NCBI GenBank assembly: GCA_028641055.1
Contig: CM054061.1
Location: forward strand, 32,092,333 to 32,156,332
Source of the DNA: Alopecurus myosuroides
Lineage: Eukaryota > Streptophyta > Magnoliopsida > Poales > Poaceae
Reading direction: 5' to 3'
Length of the DNA stretch: 64,000 nt
Part shown: piece after piece, positions 22,530 to 34,433 of the stretch
Layout of the letters: each line of letters starts with the position of its first letter
Position numbering within the stretch: position 1 is the stretch's first letter
Translations under genes and position numbers: made by a program
The notes under the pieces: generated by a model
Seen by the model: only the letters and a program-made list of their open reading frames with translations
What the model was told of the DNA's origin: nothing
The model's database searches: none

Positions 22530-23340
22530 TTCATTTATTAAGTGTTGGAATTTTGGTTACTTAAAGGTGTCACACAAGCATTTGTTGTTTTCATCAAATT
22601 AAATTGTTCAAAACAGATCACCAAGTTTATATTTGAAAAGAAAACAAGATTTTAGTTGGAATACATGTTTCACTTGTTGAAAAAGGGATTTCAAATAAAT
22701 TATTTATGAATTACACAAGTTTAAGCAAGAATTAAACGAATTTAATTCAAACATGAACTTAAATGAATTTTTATTTGTTCAAAACATTAAGTGAGATTCA
22801 TATTTGAAAAGTTTATACTTTTGTGGTTTGAAAACATATTTTATATGCCCCAAAAGAATTTGTTTTGATCAAGTTATAAATTTAACAATATTAAATGAAT
22901 TAAATAAGATTTAAATTATTTAACCACTTTTAATTATTCAAAACATGAAACAAAATTTATATTTGGAAAGGTGGTTTAATTTTGCATGGAAAACATATTT
23001 CATTTGTGGAAATTGGTTTTAAAATGAGCAAGTTGTTATTTTGGCAATTTTAAATGCATTAAACAAGAAACAGTTGTTTTCAGCAATTTAAATTATTGAA
23101 AACAGCAAACAAAATTTATATTTGGAAAGTACATGAAAAATTGATTGGAAAACATATTTAGTTTGTGGAATTTGGAATTTTTATGCCCAAGTTATGAATT
23201 TTGCAAATTTAAGTGAATTTGACAAGATTTCAAATTTTGCACCAATTTAAAATATTCAAAACAGTAAACAAATTTTATATTTGGATAGAGCATTTAATTT
23301 GGTATTGAAAACATATTAAAAATGTTGGATTTGGAGTTAA
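22530..23340. repeat. Diverged tandem repeats, about 159 bp, in the AT-rich part of D 3' LTR
   Basis: A marker (ttcaaaaca followed by 'tttatatttg' and 'gaaaacatatt') recurs at 22609, 22780, 22939, 23098 and 23257, spacings 171, 159, 159 and 159. Units are diverged in sequence but keep the period. The D 5' LTR has a matching block at about 28480-29290. Confidence 0.75.
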
Positions 23341-23653
23341 AATGATTTTCTTATGCAATTTACAAGATTTGGGGTAAATCTGCCATTTTTAACTTATTAG
23401 GGACTTGGAAATATTATTTCAGGGGTCTAGATTTTATACCAGGGGCCTAGGTGTGATTTCCTATAAGTTCTAGGACCAAAACATTGCAAAACAAAAAGGT
23501 TTTTAATTGTGCAGGGGGTGGGAATTGATCCCTGCACCTCCTGCTACGCTGGGGGAACAGAACCAGTAGGGTGGTGGATCGAGTTGTGATAGAGAGGGAG
23601 CAGCGGTGAGGATAAGGTTCACGAAATTGCACTGTACAATTCGGAATAAAGGG

Positions 23654-23730
23654 AAAAAGGTGGGGTTGGGGGGATTCGACCCCGCGACCTCCAGTGCGCG
23701 CATAAGGAGTGCTACCAGTTGCGCTGCTGC
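23654..23730 (-). other. tRNA-like pol III-type module in D 3' LTR
   Basis: On the minus strand: box A-like GCAGCGCAACTGGTAGC (23730 down), box B-like GGGTCGAATCC (23682-23672; one mismatch), then T5 (23658-23654). The element's own orientation is kept although D is inverted relative to C. Confidence 0.5.
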
Positions 23731-25305
23731 TGAGTTGCTGATGGGAGATGAAATTGACGAAGGAAGTGTTGTATTTCTGCGGCTGTAACTGAATTTCGCA
23801 GCGATCTGAACCTGACGGACAGAGAAGATCGGCCAGCGCCAGCGATCGCTGCTGCTGCTACCTTGGTGGCGCCGGGGTGCTGCTGCTCGAGTGGGGGAGG
23901 GTGCGGCCAAGGAGAGGGAGGAGGCGAGTGGGGGAGAGAGGCCTCACCTCGGGCGGCAGGGGAAGGCAGTCGGTGCAGACTTGGTCGATGCAGGCAGTGG
24001 CGACCGGCGGCGGAAACGGCGGACGGCGCCGGAGCTCCGGGGGCTCCCGGCGGAAACCGAGGGCACCGGGAGGACGAGGGGAGCGGGGCGGTTCCATTCC
24101 CACGCCCGGCTGCTCCTCGAGGTGGCCATGGCGGTGAGGGCGACGGCGACTAGGTGGTGTTCGGTGGTTGTTTCGGTCATGTACAGAGAGATGGGGTAGC
24201 TAGCAGAGAGGAGGGAGATGGCAGAGGGAGAGAATGGCGGCGGTGAGGGAGGCTAGGGCCTAGGGTTTCTAGGGGATAGCGGAAGGGTGAGGGGAGATAC
24301 TTAAAGGGGGGAGAGGCATGGGTACGGCATGGCATCGGTGGTGGAGGAAGCGATCGTGTGGTTCCGATGGAGACGTACAGGGATGACATCATCCAGAGGA
24401 AGAAGACAGCGACAGGAGGGGGGTACTGGGCCAGAAAGAGGGTAGTTGGGCTGGGCTGGGAGGTAGATAGCTGCTGCCTCCTTTTTCTCCTTTTTGTATT
24501 TTCTGTTTCTTTTTTTTTTTTTTGTAGCAAACAAAATTGGAAGAAAAGAAGGCCTTTAGGGTTAGGAAAAATTCATAGAAAAATAGGGTGTGCTCCTGGT
24601 GTTAATTACAAACAACTAACCAATTTGGATTTCAAATATGTTTAAGTTTTTGGTGCTGTTTGGAAATAAACCAAAATTAGATTATTTTGAAGATTTGAAA
24701 TGATTAATGAAATCAACCTTTTAATAAAGTGACCCAAAAGAATTTAATTGGAAAACAAGGGATGAGAGAAAGTTTTGGTTATTATTTTTATAGTTTCAAA
24801 TTGGTTTTGTTTGAAAATATTTGATTTGAATTGGAATATTTTGTTAATTAATATAGAAACAACAATTTAATAGGGTGAACCCTTTTATTAGTTGGATTAG
24901 AATTATTGGAATGGTTTGATATTTTATAATTTCCAAATGAGGGGTTGTTGAATTTGAGTTTGAGTTTGAAAACAATTTGGGAATTATTTATTTGAAATAG
25001 AAGCACCATTATATTGGTTGATCAATGTGGAAATAAAATGAGAACAATTTGTTGTTTTTATTTGAGGTAACATTTTGGAAATTGTAACATCACAAGGATG
25101 AAACAACAAGTTTGAATTTTGGTTTGAAATTCAAATAGAAAACAAAGGAAAACAAATGAAAACAGTTGGAAAACAACTGAAAACAGAGGAAAACAAATGG
25201 AAAACAAACAAAACAATTGCAATCAACATGATGCCATGATGCAAAACATAAAATAACAGAGAGCAAAACATTCTAAAGGCTATTTTTCAGACTTGGGATG
25301 TTACA

Positions 25306-26335
25306 AAACGCCCCCCCTTGAAGGAATCGCGCCCCGAGATTCCTACTGAGAAAAGAAAAAGGTCCGGAAACTTCTTGGGGAGATCCTCTTGAACTGTGAC
25401 ACGTGAAACACATCGTGCACCTTAGATAGACGTCAGGGAATTTGCAAACCACCGGAACATTTTCAAGTAAAGGGAGAGGTTTTGCATTGAGGTGTATAGC
25501 TGGATAGAATTTGATGCATTTGGAGAATAGACTATCTGTAATAAGGTTGGAACAGAGTTATTGACATCAATGGAACACCAAGGATGACATCAATGTCAGA
25601 ATCAGCAACATGAGAGAAGCGAGGAATATGTGGCCTCCCATTAGAATTGGATTGTTCTTACTTATGTTGGAAGTCAACAGTTGAGATTCCGGAGAGTGAA
25701 CGGTGATTTGATTGCTTAGTGGAACCAGAAATAGGTTGTATGTTGTGGAAAAGATCTTGACACAAAGGAATGTGATGCTCCGGTATCAATTTAGCTGAAA
25801 CAGAGTTTACGAGGAAGTTTTGATTAGACGCCGGTAGACGATTTGAAGTGGAAAACAACAACAAGATTTCAACGGACGAAAGGATGTTGAGAAGAACAGG
25901 ATATCAACATCGGGGAAAACGAGAACAAGATTCCTGAGGTACTACGGAAAACCCATCCGGGCTTCTAAAGGATCAATATCTACTACTTAAGGAATAGAGG
26001 ATTTGCTTCCGGGGCTTACACGCCTCCGTTCTCAATCCTGAGTAGGCAACATGATAAATCACGTCACAACCACCTCCATTCCTATGGTCTAGTAGGTATA
26101 ACCATCCTAGAGAAACCAGAATTCGTGAAATCCTAACTTGAAAGTTTAGATGAGAAGGGAAAAATCAACGTTGCACTTCCTTACCAGAAAAGGGAGGGTG
26201 GGTGGGGAAAGAAGAAAAAGAACAGAATTCCTACTCTCACGTTTCATTTTTCCTATATAGCTACAAAATAGTTTCTAGACTCAAACTGCGACCAGTAAAA
26301 AGGGATCCTACAGGCAGACAGGCTCTGATACCATT
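25306..26335 (-). other. Short internal region of element D with protease and integrase scraps
   Basis: From the primer site (26333-26322) leftward, a leader matches the C leader to about 25870. Then a protease remnant (DTGASH-type text near 25790-25765) follows, a jump near 25423 to the C-terminal integrase segment ([13 protein letters not shown] text, about 25420-25380), and the polypurine tract (gccccccc, 25310-25317). RT, RNase H and the integrase core are absent. Confidence 0.8.
26322..26333 (-). promoter_or_regulatory. Primer binding site of element D
   Basis: On the minus strand this reads TGGTATCAGAGC, complementary to the 3' end of plant initiator Met-tRNA, two bases after the LTR end. 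It is perfect and identical to the site in C. Confidence 0.9.
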
Positions 26336-29300
26336 TGTCGCACCCTGATTTCTAGGGGATACTCACCGTACGAACTGGATAGCAGATGCTTGGATTATGG
26401 GGCATAACTGCTCCCACGTCCCAGCTTCCTGGTAGGCCTGCGCTTATGCGCGACAACACAAGCCCTGCTATTCCATCGTCGATGTAAACTATCCACTAGA
26501 GATCAAAGGCACTTCCGTCGACGTACTTCAAACCATACACACATGGTACGTCAACGGCGTTGAACAACTGATATCACAACAGATCTCTACGACACAAAAG
26601 ATTGAAATAACTTGCAAATGGCTCTCATTAGAGCAGAGATAGCAAATACAATCATTCAGAGGGCACATGCCCCAACAATTCATCATTACATCACAGCGGA
26701 AGCATTCAACATGTCTGAGTACAGACAAGAACCAAATAGGCCTAAGAGGCCGGAAACGAAAAGACGGAGCCCATCCACGAAGTCTCGGATCCTGCCCGGG
26801 TCCGCTATCTACTCGTCAGCAGTCTCGTCATACTCCACGTAGTTGCCACCATGTAGATCCTCGGAAACGTAGGTCTGCGGAAACCACAGCCCCAAAGGGG
26901 TCAGTACATAAACGTACTGGCAAGCAAGACTCACAGTTCACCAAAGTGTAACCCGTCAACACCAAGCACAGATGCCTTGGGTTCAACGGAAGAGAGGGGA
27001 TATAAAAGATGCTGCAACTGGCTGCGCTAACCAACTACAGAGATTCTACCACTTCCGGCTAACAGAAAGGAGATAAGATCGAGGATTGTAACCAACTGAA
27101 AGATAACTTCAAACAAACCCATCCTGGATCTCGCCCCTTATCCAAAGAAGCAATCCGAGGATAACTCACACAGTTGTATTAAAGTTGAATCAAGTTATTG
27201 TGTCATCAACCTATTACTAGTCAAGTTATTAATCATTGGGTGTAACATGTTTGATCATTAGGTTTAAGTTGTCCTGAGTACTTGTTAGCCAGTACTTTCA
27301 CCAAGTAATCCATAACCGCGGAAAACACGGCTTCTCGAGAAGATTATCCCTGCAGGGTTGCACCAATTTGGCCGTACACGCAAGAATATCCCGCCAGACG
27401 GGAATCAAACCCACCAAGCGAGGTACTCTACACAACCAACCATTCTTCGCATCAAGCCCAAAGAACCTTGGGCGCACGGCTAATCAAGCCCCGAAGAAAA
27501 GGGACCCTCATAGCACTCTAAGACCGTGTCCCCCTATATGCCGACTACAAAGTTCCACCCTGGCCTGGGCTCGCAAAAACATGCATGCGGCAAATGGAAA
27601 ACACGAACTAAATGAGGCGATTTGGACGAGATGCGAATCAGGTCAAGTTGAGGGGGGCGCCCATACTCGCTTCCCACATGCGGGTAGTGCGCTCATCATG
27701 GATCAGTAGACAAGACCCTTTTCCTATTAGGGTCGACACTAGCAGGCTTCAAAACCTCTCATGGGCCTCCTGCCGGTGCCTTATCATCAAATTTATTATT
27801 AACAGTAACATTAGCATGATTGATTGATTAAACATCGAGCCCCCACAACGTAATGAAATAGTAACAGAAAGTAACGGGTAACAGACTCGAGCAAAACAAC
27901 CTAAGCATGCTAGTAAGACACTGGCTCAACCAAAGGGGTGATAGGAGGGGAGGTGAGGCAATATCAAGGTTAAGGGATTCATGTGATGGGTTCGTAACAG
28001 AAACAACTACTACTAAGGCTAGCAGAAAAGAACAACGGAAAGTATCGGTAACCAATGTTGAAAGGAACACAGTGGTTCATGTGAGTGATAACTTGCCTGC
28101 AAAACCCAGTAGCCTGGTACTGAGCTAACTCCTTAGAAGGGGTGTCGTAAGTATCGTCGGTCTCAACGTCGTCGTGTATCCGAGAAGAAGCAAACAAACA
28201 AGGCAGAAAGATAAACAATCATTATCATGGCATTGTGCACAATCAAGATGATGCATGACAAGTTAATGGTTGCATCAAAATAAACTAGTTGACAAGATAG
28301 AAATAGGATTAAATGGACCCATATGCAATTGGATTGCATATGGAAAGTCCATGAATTATGGTTGAGTTAATTGTTTTACAACTAATCAAATTGTGTAAGT
28401 GAATTAGCATGATGCATGGATGAGGAAAACAGCAAAATAACAACAATAGAACCAAATGGAAATAAGGCTTAACAAGTTTAGAAATTCATTTATTAAGTGT
28501 TGGAATTTTGGTTACTTAAAGGTGTCACACAAGCATTTGTTGTTTTCATCAAATTAAATTGTTCAAAACAGATCACCAAGTTTATATTTGAAAAGAAAAC
28601 AAGATTTTAGTTGGAATACATGTTTCACTTGTTGAAAAAGGGATTTCAAATAAATTATTTATGAATTACACAAGTTTAAGCAAGAATTAAATGAATTTAA
28701 TTCAAACATGAACTTAAATGAATTTTTATTTGTTCAAAACATTAAGTGAGATTCATATTTGAAAAGTTTATACTTTTGTGGTTTGAAAACATATTTTATA
28801 TGCCCCAAAAGAATTTGTTTTGATCAAGTTATAAATTTAACAATATTAAATGAATTAAATAAGATTTAAATTATTTAACCACTTTTAATTATTCAAAACA
28901 TGAAACAAAATTTATATTTGGAAAGGTGGTTTAATTTTGCATGGAAAACATATTTCATTTGTGGAAATTGGTTTTAAAATGAGCAAGTTATTATTTCGGC
29001 AATTTTAAATGCAATAAATAAGAAACAGTTGTTTTCAGCAATTTAAATTATTCAAAACAGCAAACAAAATTTATATTTGGAAAGTACATGAAAAATTGAT
29101 TGGAAAACATATTTGGTTTGTGAAATTTGGAATTTTTATGAACAAGTTATGAATTTTGCAAATTTAAGTGAATTTGACAAGTTTTCAAATTTTGCACCAA
29201 TTTAAAATATTCAAAACAGTAAACAAATTTTATATTTGGATAGAACATTTAATTTGGGACAGAAAACATATTTAAAAAGTTAAAATTGGAGTTAAAATGA

Positions 29301-31261
29301 TTTTCTTATGCAATTTACAAGATTTGGGGTAAATCTGCCATTTTTAACTTATTAGGGACTTGGAAATATTATTTCAGGGGTCTAGATTTTATACCAGGGG
29401 CCTAGGTGTGATTTCCTATAAGTTCTAGGACCAAAACATTGCAAAACAAAAAGGTTTTTAATTGTGCAGGGGGTGGGAATTGATCCCTGCACCTCCTGCT
29501 ACGCTGGGGGAACAGAACCAGTAGGGTGGTGGATCGAGTTGTGATAGAGAGGGAGCAGCGGTGAGGATAAGGTTCACGAAATTGCACTGTACAATTCGGA
29601 ATAAAGGGAAAAAGGTGGGGTTGGGGGGATTCGACCCCGCGACCTCCAGTGCGCGCATAAGGAGTGCTACCAGTTGCGCTGCTGCTGAGTTGCTGATGGG
29701 AGATGAAACTGACGAAGGAAGTGTTGTATTTCTGCGGCTGTAACTGAATTTCGCAGCGATCTGAACCTGACGGACAGAGAAGATCGGCCAGCGCCAGCGA
29801 TCGCTGCTGCTGCTACCTTGGTGGCGCCGGGGTGCTGCTGCTCGAGTGGGGGAGGGTGCGGCCAAGGAGAGGGAGGAGGCGAGTGGGGGAGAGAGGCCTC
29901 ACCTCGGGCGGCAGGGGAAGGCAGTCGGTGCAGACTTGGTCGATGCAGGCAGTGGCGACCGGCGGCGGAAACGGCGGATGGCGCCGGAGCTCCGGGGGCT
30001 CCCGGCGGAAACCGAGGGCACCGGGAGGACGAGGGGAGCGGGGCGGTTCCATTCCCACGCCCGGCTGCTCCTCGAGGTGGCCATGGCGGTGAGGGCGACG
30101 GCGACTAGGTGGTGTTCGGTGGTTGTTTCGGTCATGTACAGAGAGATGGGGTAGCTAGCAGAGAGGAGGGAGATGGCAGAGGGAGAGAATGGCGGCGGTG
30201 AGGGAGGCTAGGGCCTAGGGTTTCTAGGGGATAGCGGGAGGGTGAGGGGAGATACTTAAAGGGGGGAGAGGCATGGGTACGGCATGGCATCGGTGGTGGA
30301 GGAAGCGATCGTGTGGTTCCGATGGAGACGTACAGGGATGACATCATCCAGAGGAAGAAGACAGCGACAGGAGGGGGGGGTACTGGGCCAGAAAGAGGGT
30401 AGTTGGGCTGGGCTGGGAGGTAGATAGCTGCTGCCTCCTTTTTCTCCTTTTTGTATTTTCTGTTTCTTTTATTTTTTTTTGTAGCAAACAAAATTGGAAG
30501 AAAAGAAGGCCTTTAGGGTTAGGAAAAATTCATAGAAAAATAGGGTGTGCTCCTGGTGTTAATTACAAACAACTAACCAATTTGGATTTCAAATATGTTT
30601 AAGTTTTGGTGCTGTTTGGAAATAAACCAAAATTAGATTATTTTGAAGATTTGAAATGATTATTGAAATCAACCTTTTAATAAAGTGACCCAAAAGAATT
30701 TAATTGGAAAACAAGGGATGAGAGAAAGTTTTGGTTATTATTTTTATAGTTTCAAATTGGTTTTGTTTGAAAATATTTGATTTGAATTGGAATATTTTGT
30801 TAATTAATATAGAAACAACAATTTAATAGGGTGAACCCTTTTATTAGTTGGATTAGAATTATTGGAATGGTTTGATATTTTATAATTTCCAAATGAGGGG
30901 TTGTTGAATTTGAGTTTGAGTTTGAAAACAATTTGGGAATTATTTATTTGAAATAGAAGCACCATTATATTGGTTGATCAATGTGGAAATAAAATGAGAA
31001 CAATTTGTTGTTTTTATTTGAGGTAACATTTTGGAAATTGTAACATCACAAGGATGAAACAACAAGTTTGAATTTTGGTTTGAAATTCAAATAGAAAACA
31101 AAGGAAAACAAATGAAAACAGTTGGAAAACAACTGAAAACAGAGGAAAACAAATGGAAAACAAACAAAACAATTGCAATCAACATGATGCCATGATGCAA
31201 AACATAAAATAACAGAGAGCAAAACATTCTAAAGGCTATTTTTCAGACTTGGGATGTTACA
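26336..31261 (-). repeat. 5' LTR of element D
   Basis: Near-copy of the left LTR with the same modules: tRNA-like module at 29685-29609, GC-rich island at about 30490-29700 and the 159-bp AT-rich period at about 29290-28480. It ends at the second GTTTT duplication. Confidence 0.88.
29609..29685 (-). other. tRNA-like pol III-type module in D 5' LTR
   Basis: Copy of the module in the other D LTR: box A-like text at 29685-29666, box B-like GGGTCGAATCC at 29637-29627, T5 at 29613-29609. Confidence 0.5.
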
Positions 31262-31863
31262 GTTTTCCATACCATTTTCAAACCACCTTTCCAAATATAA
31301 ATTTTGTTTCATGTTTTGAATAATTAAAATTGCCTAAATAATTTAAACCTTGTTTAAATCATTTAAATTTGCTAAATTCATAACTTGCTAAAATTAAATT
31401 ATTCTTGAACATGTAAAATATGTTTTCAAACCAGAAAAACATAACCTTTTCAAATATGAACTTTGTCATCTGTTTTGCACAATTTAACTTGATGAAAACA
31501 ACCAATGCTTGTGTAACATCATTAAGAAGCCAAAATTCTCAACTTGTTAAATAAAATTCCACACTTGTTAAATTTCATTCTAATTGCATCTAATGTTGTT
31601 ACCTTATTGTTTTCATCATGCATCCATCATGCTAATCAACTTCCACCTGATAATCAATTGTAGATCATTGCTTCAACCTTAACCATGTGCATCCATATGC
31701 AATTCACATTGCATATGGGTCCATTTAAATTGTGTTATCATGTCAACTAGTTTACTTTGATGCATCAATTAAATTGACATGCATCATCCCATGTTTGTGC
31801 ACTATGCCATGTTATTGATTGCCCGTCTTCCTTCGTTGTTTTTTTTTGCTTCTTCTCGATTAG

Positions 31864-31941
31864 ACGACGACGTTGAGACAGACGAGCTTTACGACACCAC
31901 TACCCAGGACTTAGCTCAGTACCAGGCTGCGGAGCTTGCAG
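31864..31941 (+). other. Exon-like segment 1 in C 5' LTR (78 nt)
   Basis: Preceded by a pyrimidine-rich stretch ending CTCGATTAG and followed by GCAAGT, the classic donor of GC-AG introns. In phase it encodes an acidic peptide, DDDVETDELYDTTTQD then LAQYQAAELA. Length and splice signals are the same in the 3' LTR and in all three F LTRs. Whether it is spliced or translated is not known. Confidence 0.4.
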
Positions 31942-33150
31942 GCAAGTTATCACTCACATGAACCATTGCGTTCCTTTCCACACTTGTTACCGATACTATC
32001 CATTTGTCTACTCTTGCTAGCCCTATGTATCGATGCTTGTTCTCCGAACCTATCACATGATATCCTGAACCCTGATATTGCCTCACCTCCACACCTATAA
32101 CCCCTTGTTTGTTGCCTTAGTCTTACCTAGCATGCTTAGGGTTGCTTGTGCTTGAGTCTGTTGTCGGTTACTTCTTTTACTCTATTCATGTTCTATGGGC
32201 TCGATGGTTAAACAATCAACCTGTTAATGCTATGGGTAATAATAATTTGATGATAAGGCACCGGCAGGAGGCCCGGCGTGGTTTTGAGGCTTGCTAGTGT
32301 CGACCCTAATAGGAAAGGGTCTTGTCTACCGATCCATGATGAGCGCACTAACCGCATGTGGGAAGGGTGTATGGGCGCCCCCCTCAATTTGACTCGATTC
32401 GCATCTCGTCCAAATCGCCGCACTTAGTTCGGGCTTTCCATTTGCTGCACGCATATGCAGGTACGAACCCGAGGCCAGGGTGGAATTTTTGTAGTCGGCA
32501 TTTAGGGCGGCGTGATCTTCCAGTGCTATGAGGGTCCCCTTTTCTTCGGGGGCTCGATTAGCCGCGCACGCACAGCACGCGGTGCTTTGGGCTTGATGCG
32601 AAGAAGGGTTGAGTTGTGTTGAGTGCCTCGCCTTGTGGGTTTGATTCCCGTCTGGCGGGATATTCTTACGTGTACGGCTACATTGGTGCACCCCTGCAGG
32701 GTTAAATCTTCTCGAGAAGCCGTGTCTTCCGCGGTTATGGTTGACTTGGTGAAAGTACTGGCTAACAAGTACTCAGAACAACTTACACCTAACTAATGCT
32801 AATCTTGACTAGTAATAGGTTTATTGACACAATAACCTGAATCACCATTAATCCAACTGTGTGAGTTATCCTTGGGTTGCTTCCTTAGAAGGGGGTAACA
32901 TTGGACGGGTTTGTTTGCAGTTATCTTTCAGTTGGTTACTATACGCGATCTTATCTTCTTTCTGTTAGCCGGAACTTGTAGTATATCTCTGTAGTTGGTT
33001 AGAGCAGCCCGCTGCAGCCTTTATATCTCCTATTCTTCCGTTGAACCTAAGCATCCGTGCTTGTGTTGACGGGTAACTCTTTGGTGAAGTGTGAGTCTTG
33101 CTTGCCAGTACTTGGATGTACTGACCCCTTTGGGGCTGTGGTTTACGCAG

Positions 33151-33215
33151 ACTACGATTACGAGGATTCCCAGGATGGCTACTTCGTGGAGTTCGACGAG
33201 ACTGCAGACGAGTAG
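33151..33215 (+). other. Exon-like segment 2 in C 5' LTR (65 nt, ends in TAG)
   Basis: Preceded by acceptor-like GTTTACGCAG. Joined in phase to segment 1 it encodes YDYEDSQDGYFVEFDETADE and then TAG (33213-33215). Confidence 0.4.
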
Positions 33216-33691
33216 ATAGCGGACCCGGGCAGGATCTGCGACTACGTGGATGGGCTTCGTCTTCTTTTCATTCTCGGCTTCTTAAGACTATTTGGATTTT
33301 GTCTGTACTCAGACGCTTGATTGCTTCCGCATTGATGTAATGATGTTATGTTGGGACATGTGTCCTCTGGATGATTGCATTTGCTATTCTCTGCCCTAGT
33401 GAGGGCCAGTTGCAACTTATTTCCATCTTTTGTGTCTTAGAGATATGTTGTGGTATCATTCCGTTTAACGCCGTCGACGTACCATGTGAGAATGGTATGA
33501 AGTACGTCGATGGTAGTATCTTGATCTCTATGGGATAGTTTACATCGACGATGGAAAAGCAGAGTTTGGTTGTCGCACATAAGTGCTGGCCTACTCGGAA
33601 GAGGCTGCGGGAGCAGATAGGCCCCGTAATCCAAGCATCTACTTTCTAGTTCGGCCCGGTGAGTATCCCCTAGAAGTCAGGGTGCGACAAA

Positions 33692-33703
33692 TGGTATCAG
33701 AGC
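33692..33703 (+). promoter_or_regulatory. Primer binding site of element C (initiator Met-tRNA)
   Basis: TGGTATCAGAGC, two bases after the 5' LTR end at 33689. Reverse transcription would start here. Confidence 0.92.
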
Positions 33704-34433
33704 ATGTCTGCCCGTAGGATCCCTTTTACTGGTCGCAGTTTGAGTCTAGAAACTATTTTGTAGCTATATAGGAAAAATGAAACGTGAGAGTAGGAATTCT
33801 GTTCTTTTTCTTCTTTTCCCCACCCACCCTCCCTTTTTCTGGTAAGGAAGTGCAACGTTGATTTTCCCTTCTCATCTAAACTTTCAAGTTAGGATTTCAC
33901 GTATCCTGGTTTCTCTAGGATGTTTATGTCTACTAGATCATAGGAATGGAGGTGGTTGTGACGTGATTTATCATGTTGCCTACTCACGATTGAGAACGGA
34001 GGCGTGTAAGCCCCAGAAGGAGATCCTCTGTTCCTTAAGCAGTAGATATTGATCCTTTAGAAGCCCGGATGGGTTCTTCCGTAGTACCTTAGGAGTTTTG
34101 GTCGCGAGTTTCCCGATGTTGCTTCAATATCATGTTCTTGTTAAGAACCTTTCGTCCATTGAACCTTGTTGTTGTTTTCCACTTCATTTCTTCTACCGGC
34201 GTCTAATCAAAAGCTGTACTCCCATGCTCATAACTGAGTACCGATGTATCCATTCCTAGCTATGTTTAGTTATCCTTTCGTATTCGAACCATTTATGGTG
34301 TTGGATATTCTGATGTATTGGAACATGTGATGATGTACCTGTTGGTTATCTATTCATGCGTCGGAATAATCTCTCTTTCGGTTGCTAAGTTTATCCCTTC
34401 CTATTGTTGTGCTAAAATGCATTTCCATTCAGG
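33704..34433 (+). other. Untranslated leader of element C
   Basis: About 730 bp between primer site and gag ATG with no supported frame. Parts recur on the minus strand in D (about 25870-26320) and in F (about 55540-56030 and 58657-58994), which is how those were recognised as leaders. Packaging and dimer signals would be expected here, but none can be shown. Confidence 0.75.

Larger units (their letters stand above)
20380..25305 (-). repeat. 3' LTR of element D
   Basis: Plus-strand text runs from TGTCGCACCCTG to GGGATGTTACA, the reverse of the C LTR ends. On the minus strand the order is AT-rich start, GC-rich island (about 24530-23750), tRNA-like module (23730-23654), AT-rich tract with a 159-bp period (about 23340-22530), and exon-like segments. 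The overlapping GC-rich open frames in the island show no recognisable protein. Confidence 0.88.
20380..31261 (-). mobile_element. Element D: internally deleted relative of C, inverted inside C's 5' LTR
   Basis: Target duplication GTTTT at 20375-20379 and 31262-31266. On the minus strand: 5' LTR 31261-26336, primer site 26333-26322, a 1,030-bp internal region, polypurine tract, 3' LTR 25305-20380. Both LTRs are 4,926 bp by coordinates; in a 330-bp sample they differ at about six sites. Gag and nearly all of pol are missing, so it could move only with proteins supplied in trans. Long LTRs around a short non-coding core recall the LARD class (for example Sukkula of barley), but this core is shorter. 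Confidence 0.88.
31262..33689 (+). repeat. 5' LTR of element C, second part
   Basis: It resumes with the second GTTTT (31262-31266) and matches the 3' LTR from about 40814 to its end. It includes the two exon-like segments (31864-31941 and 33151-33215). It ends GGTGCGACA two bases before the primer site. Confidence 0.85.

Noticed and set aside
23503..23910. 135-codon minus-strand frame in the GC-rich part of the D LTR (repeated at 29458-29865)
   Set aside because: GC-rich LTR sequence gives overlapping open frames on both strands. It crosses the tRNA-like module and shows no domain; the two copies are alike only because the LTRs are duplicates.
25135..25215. Regular GAAAACAAA-type short repeats that look array-like
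   Set aside because: They are simple A-rich units without spacers, inside the LTR of a plant retroelement. A CRISPR array is excluded by context and by the lack of repeat-spacer structure.
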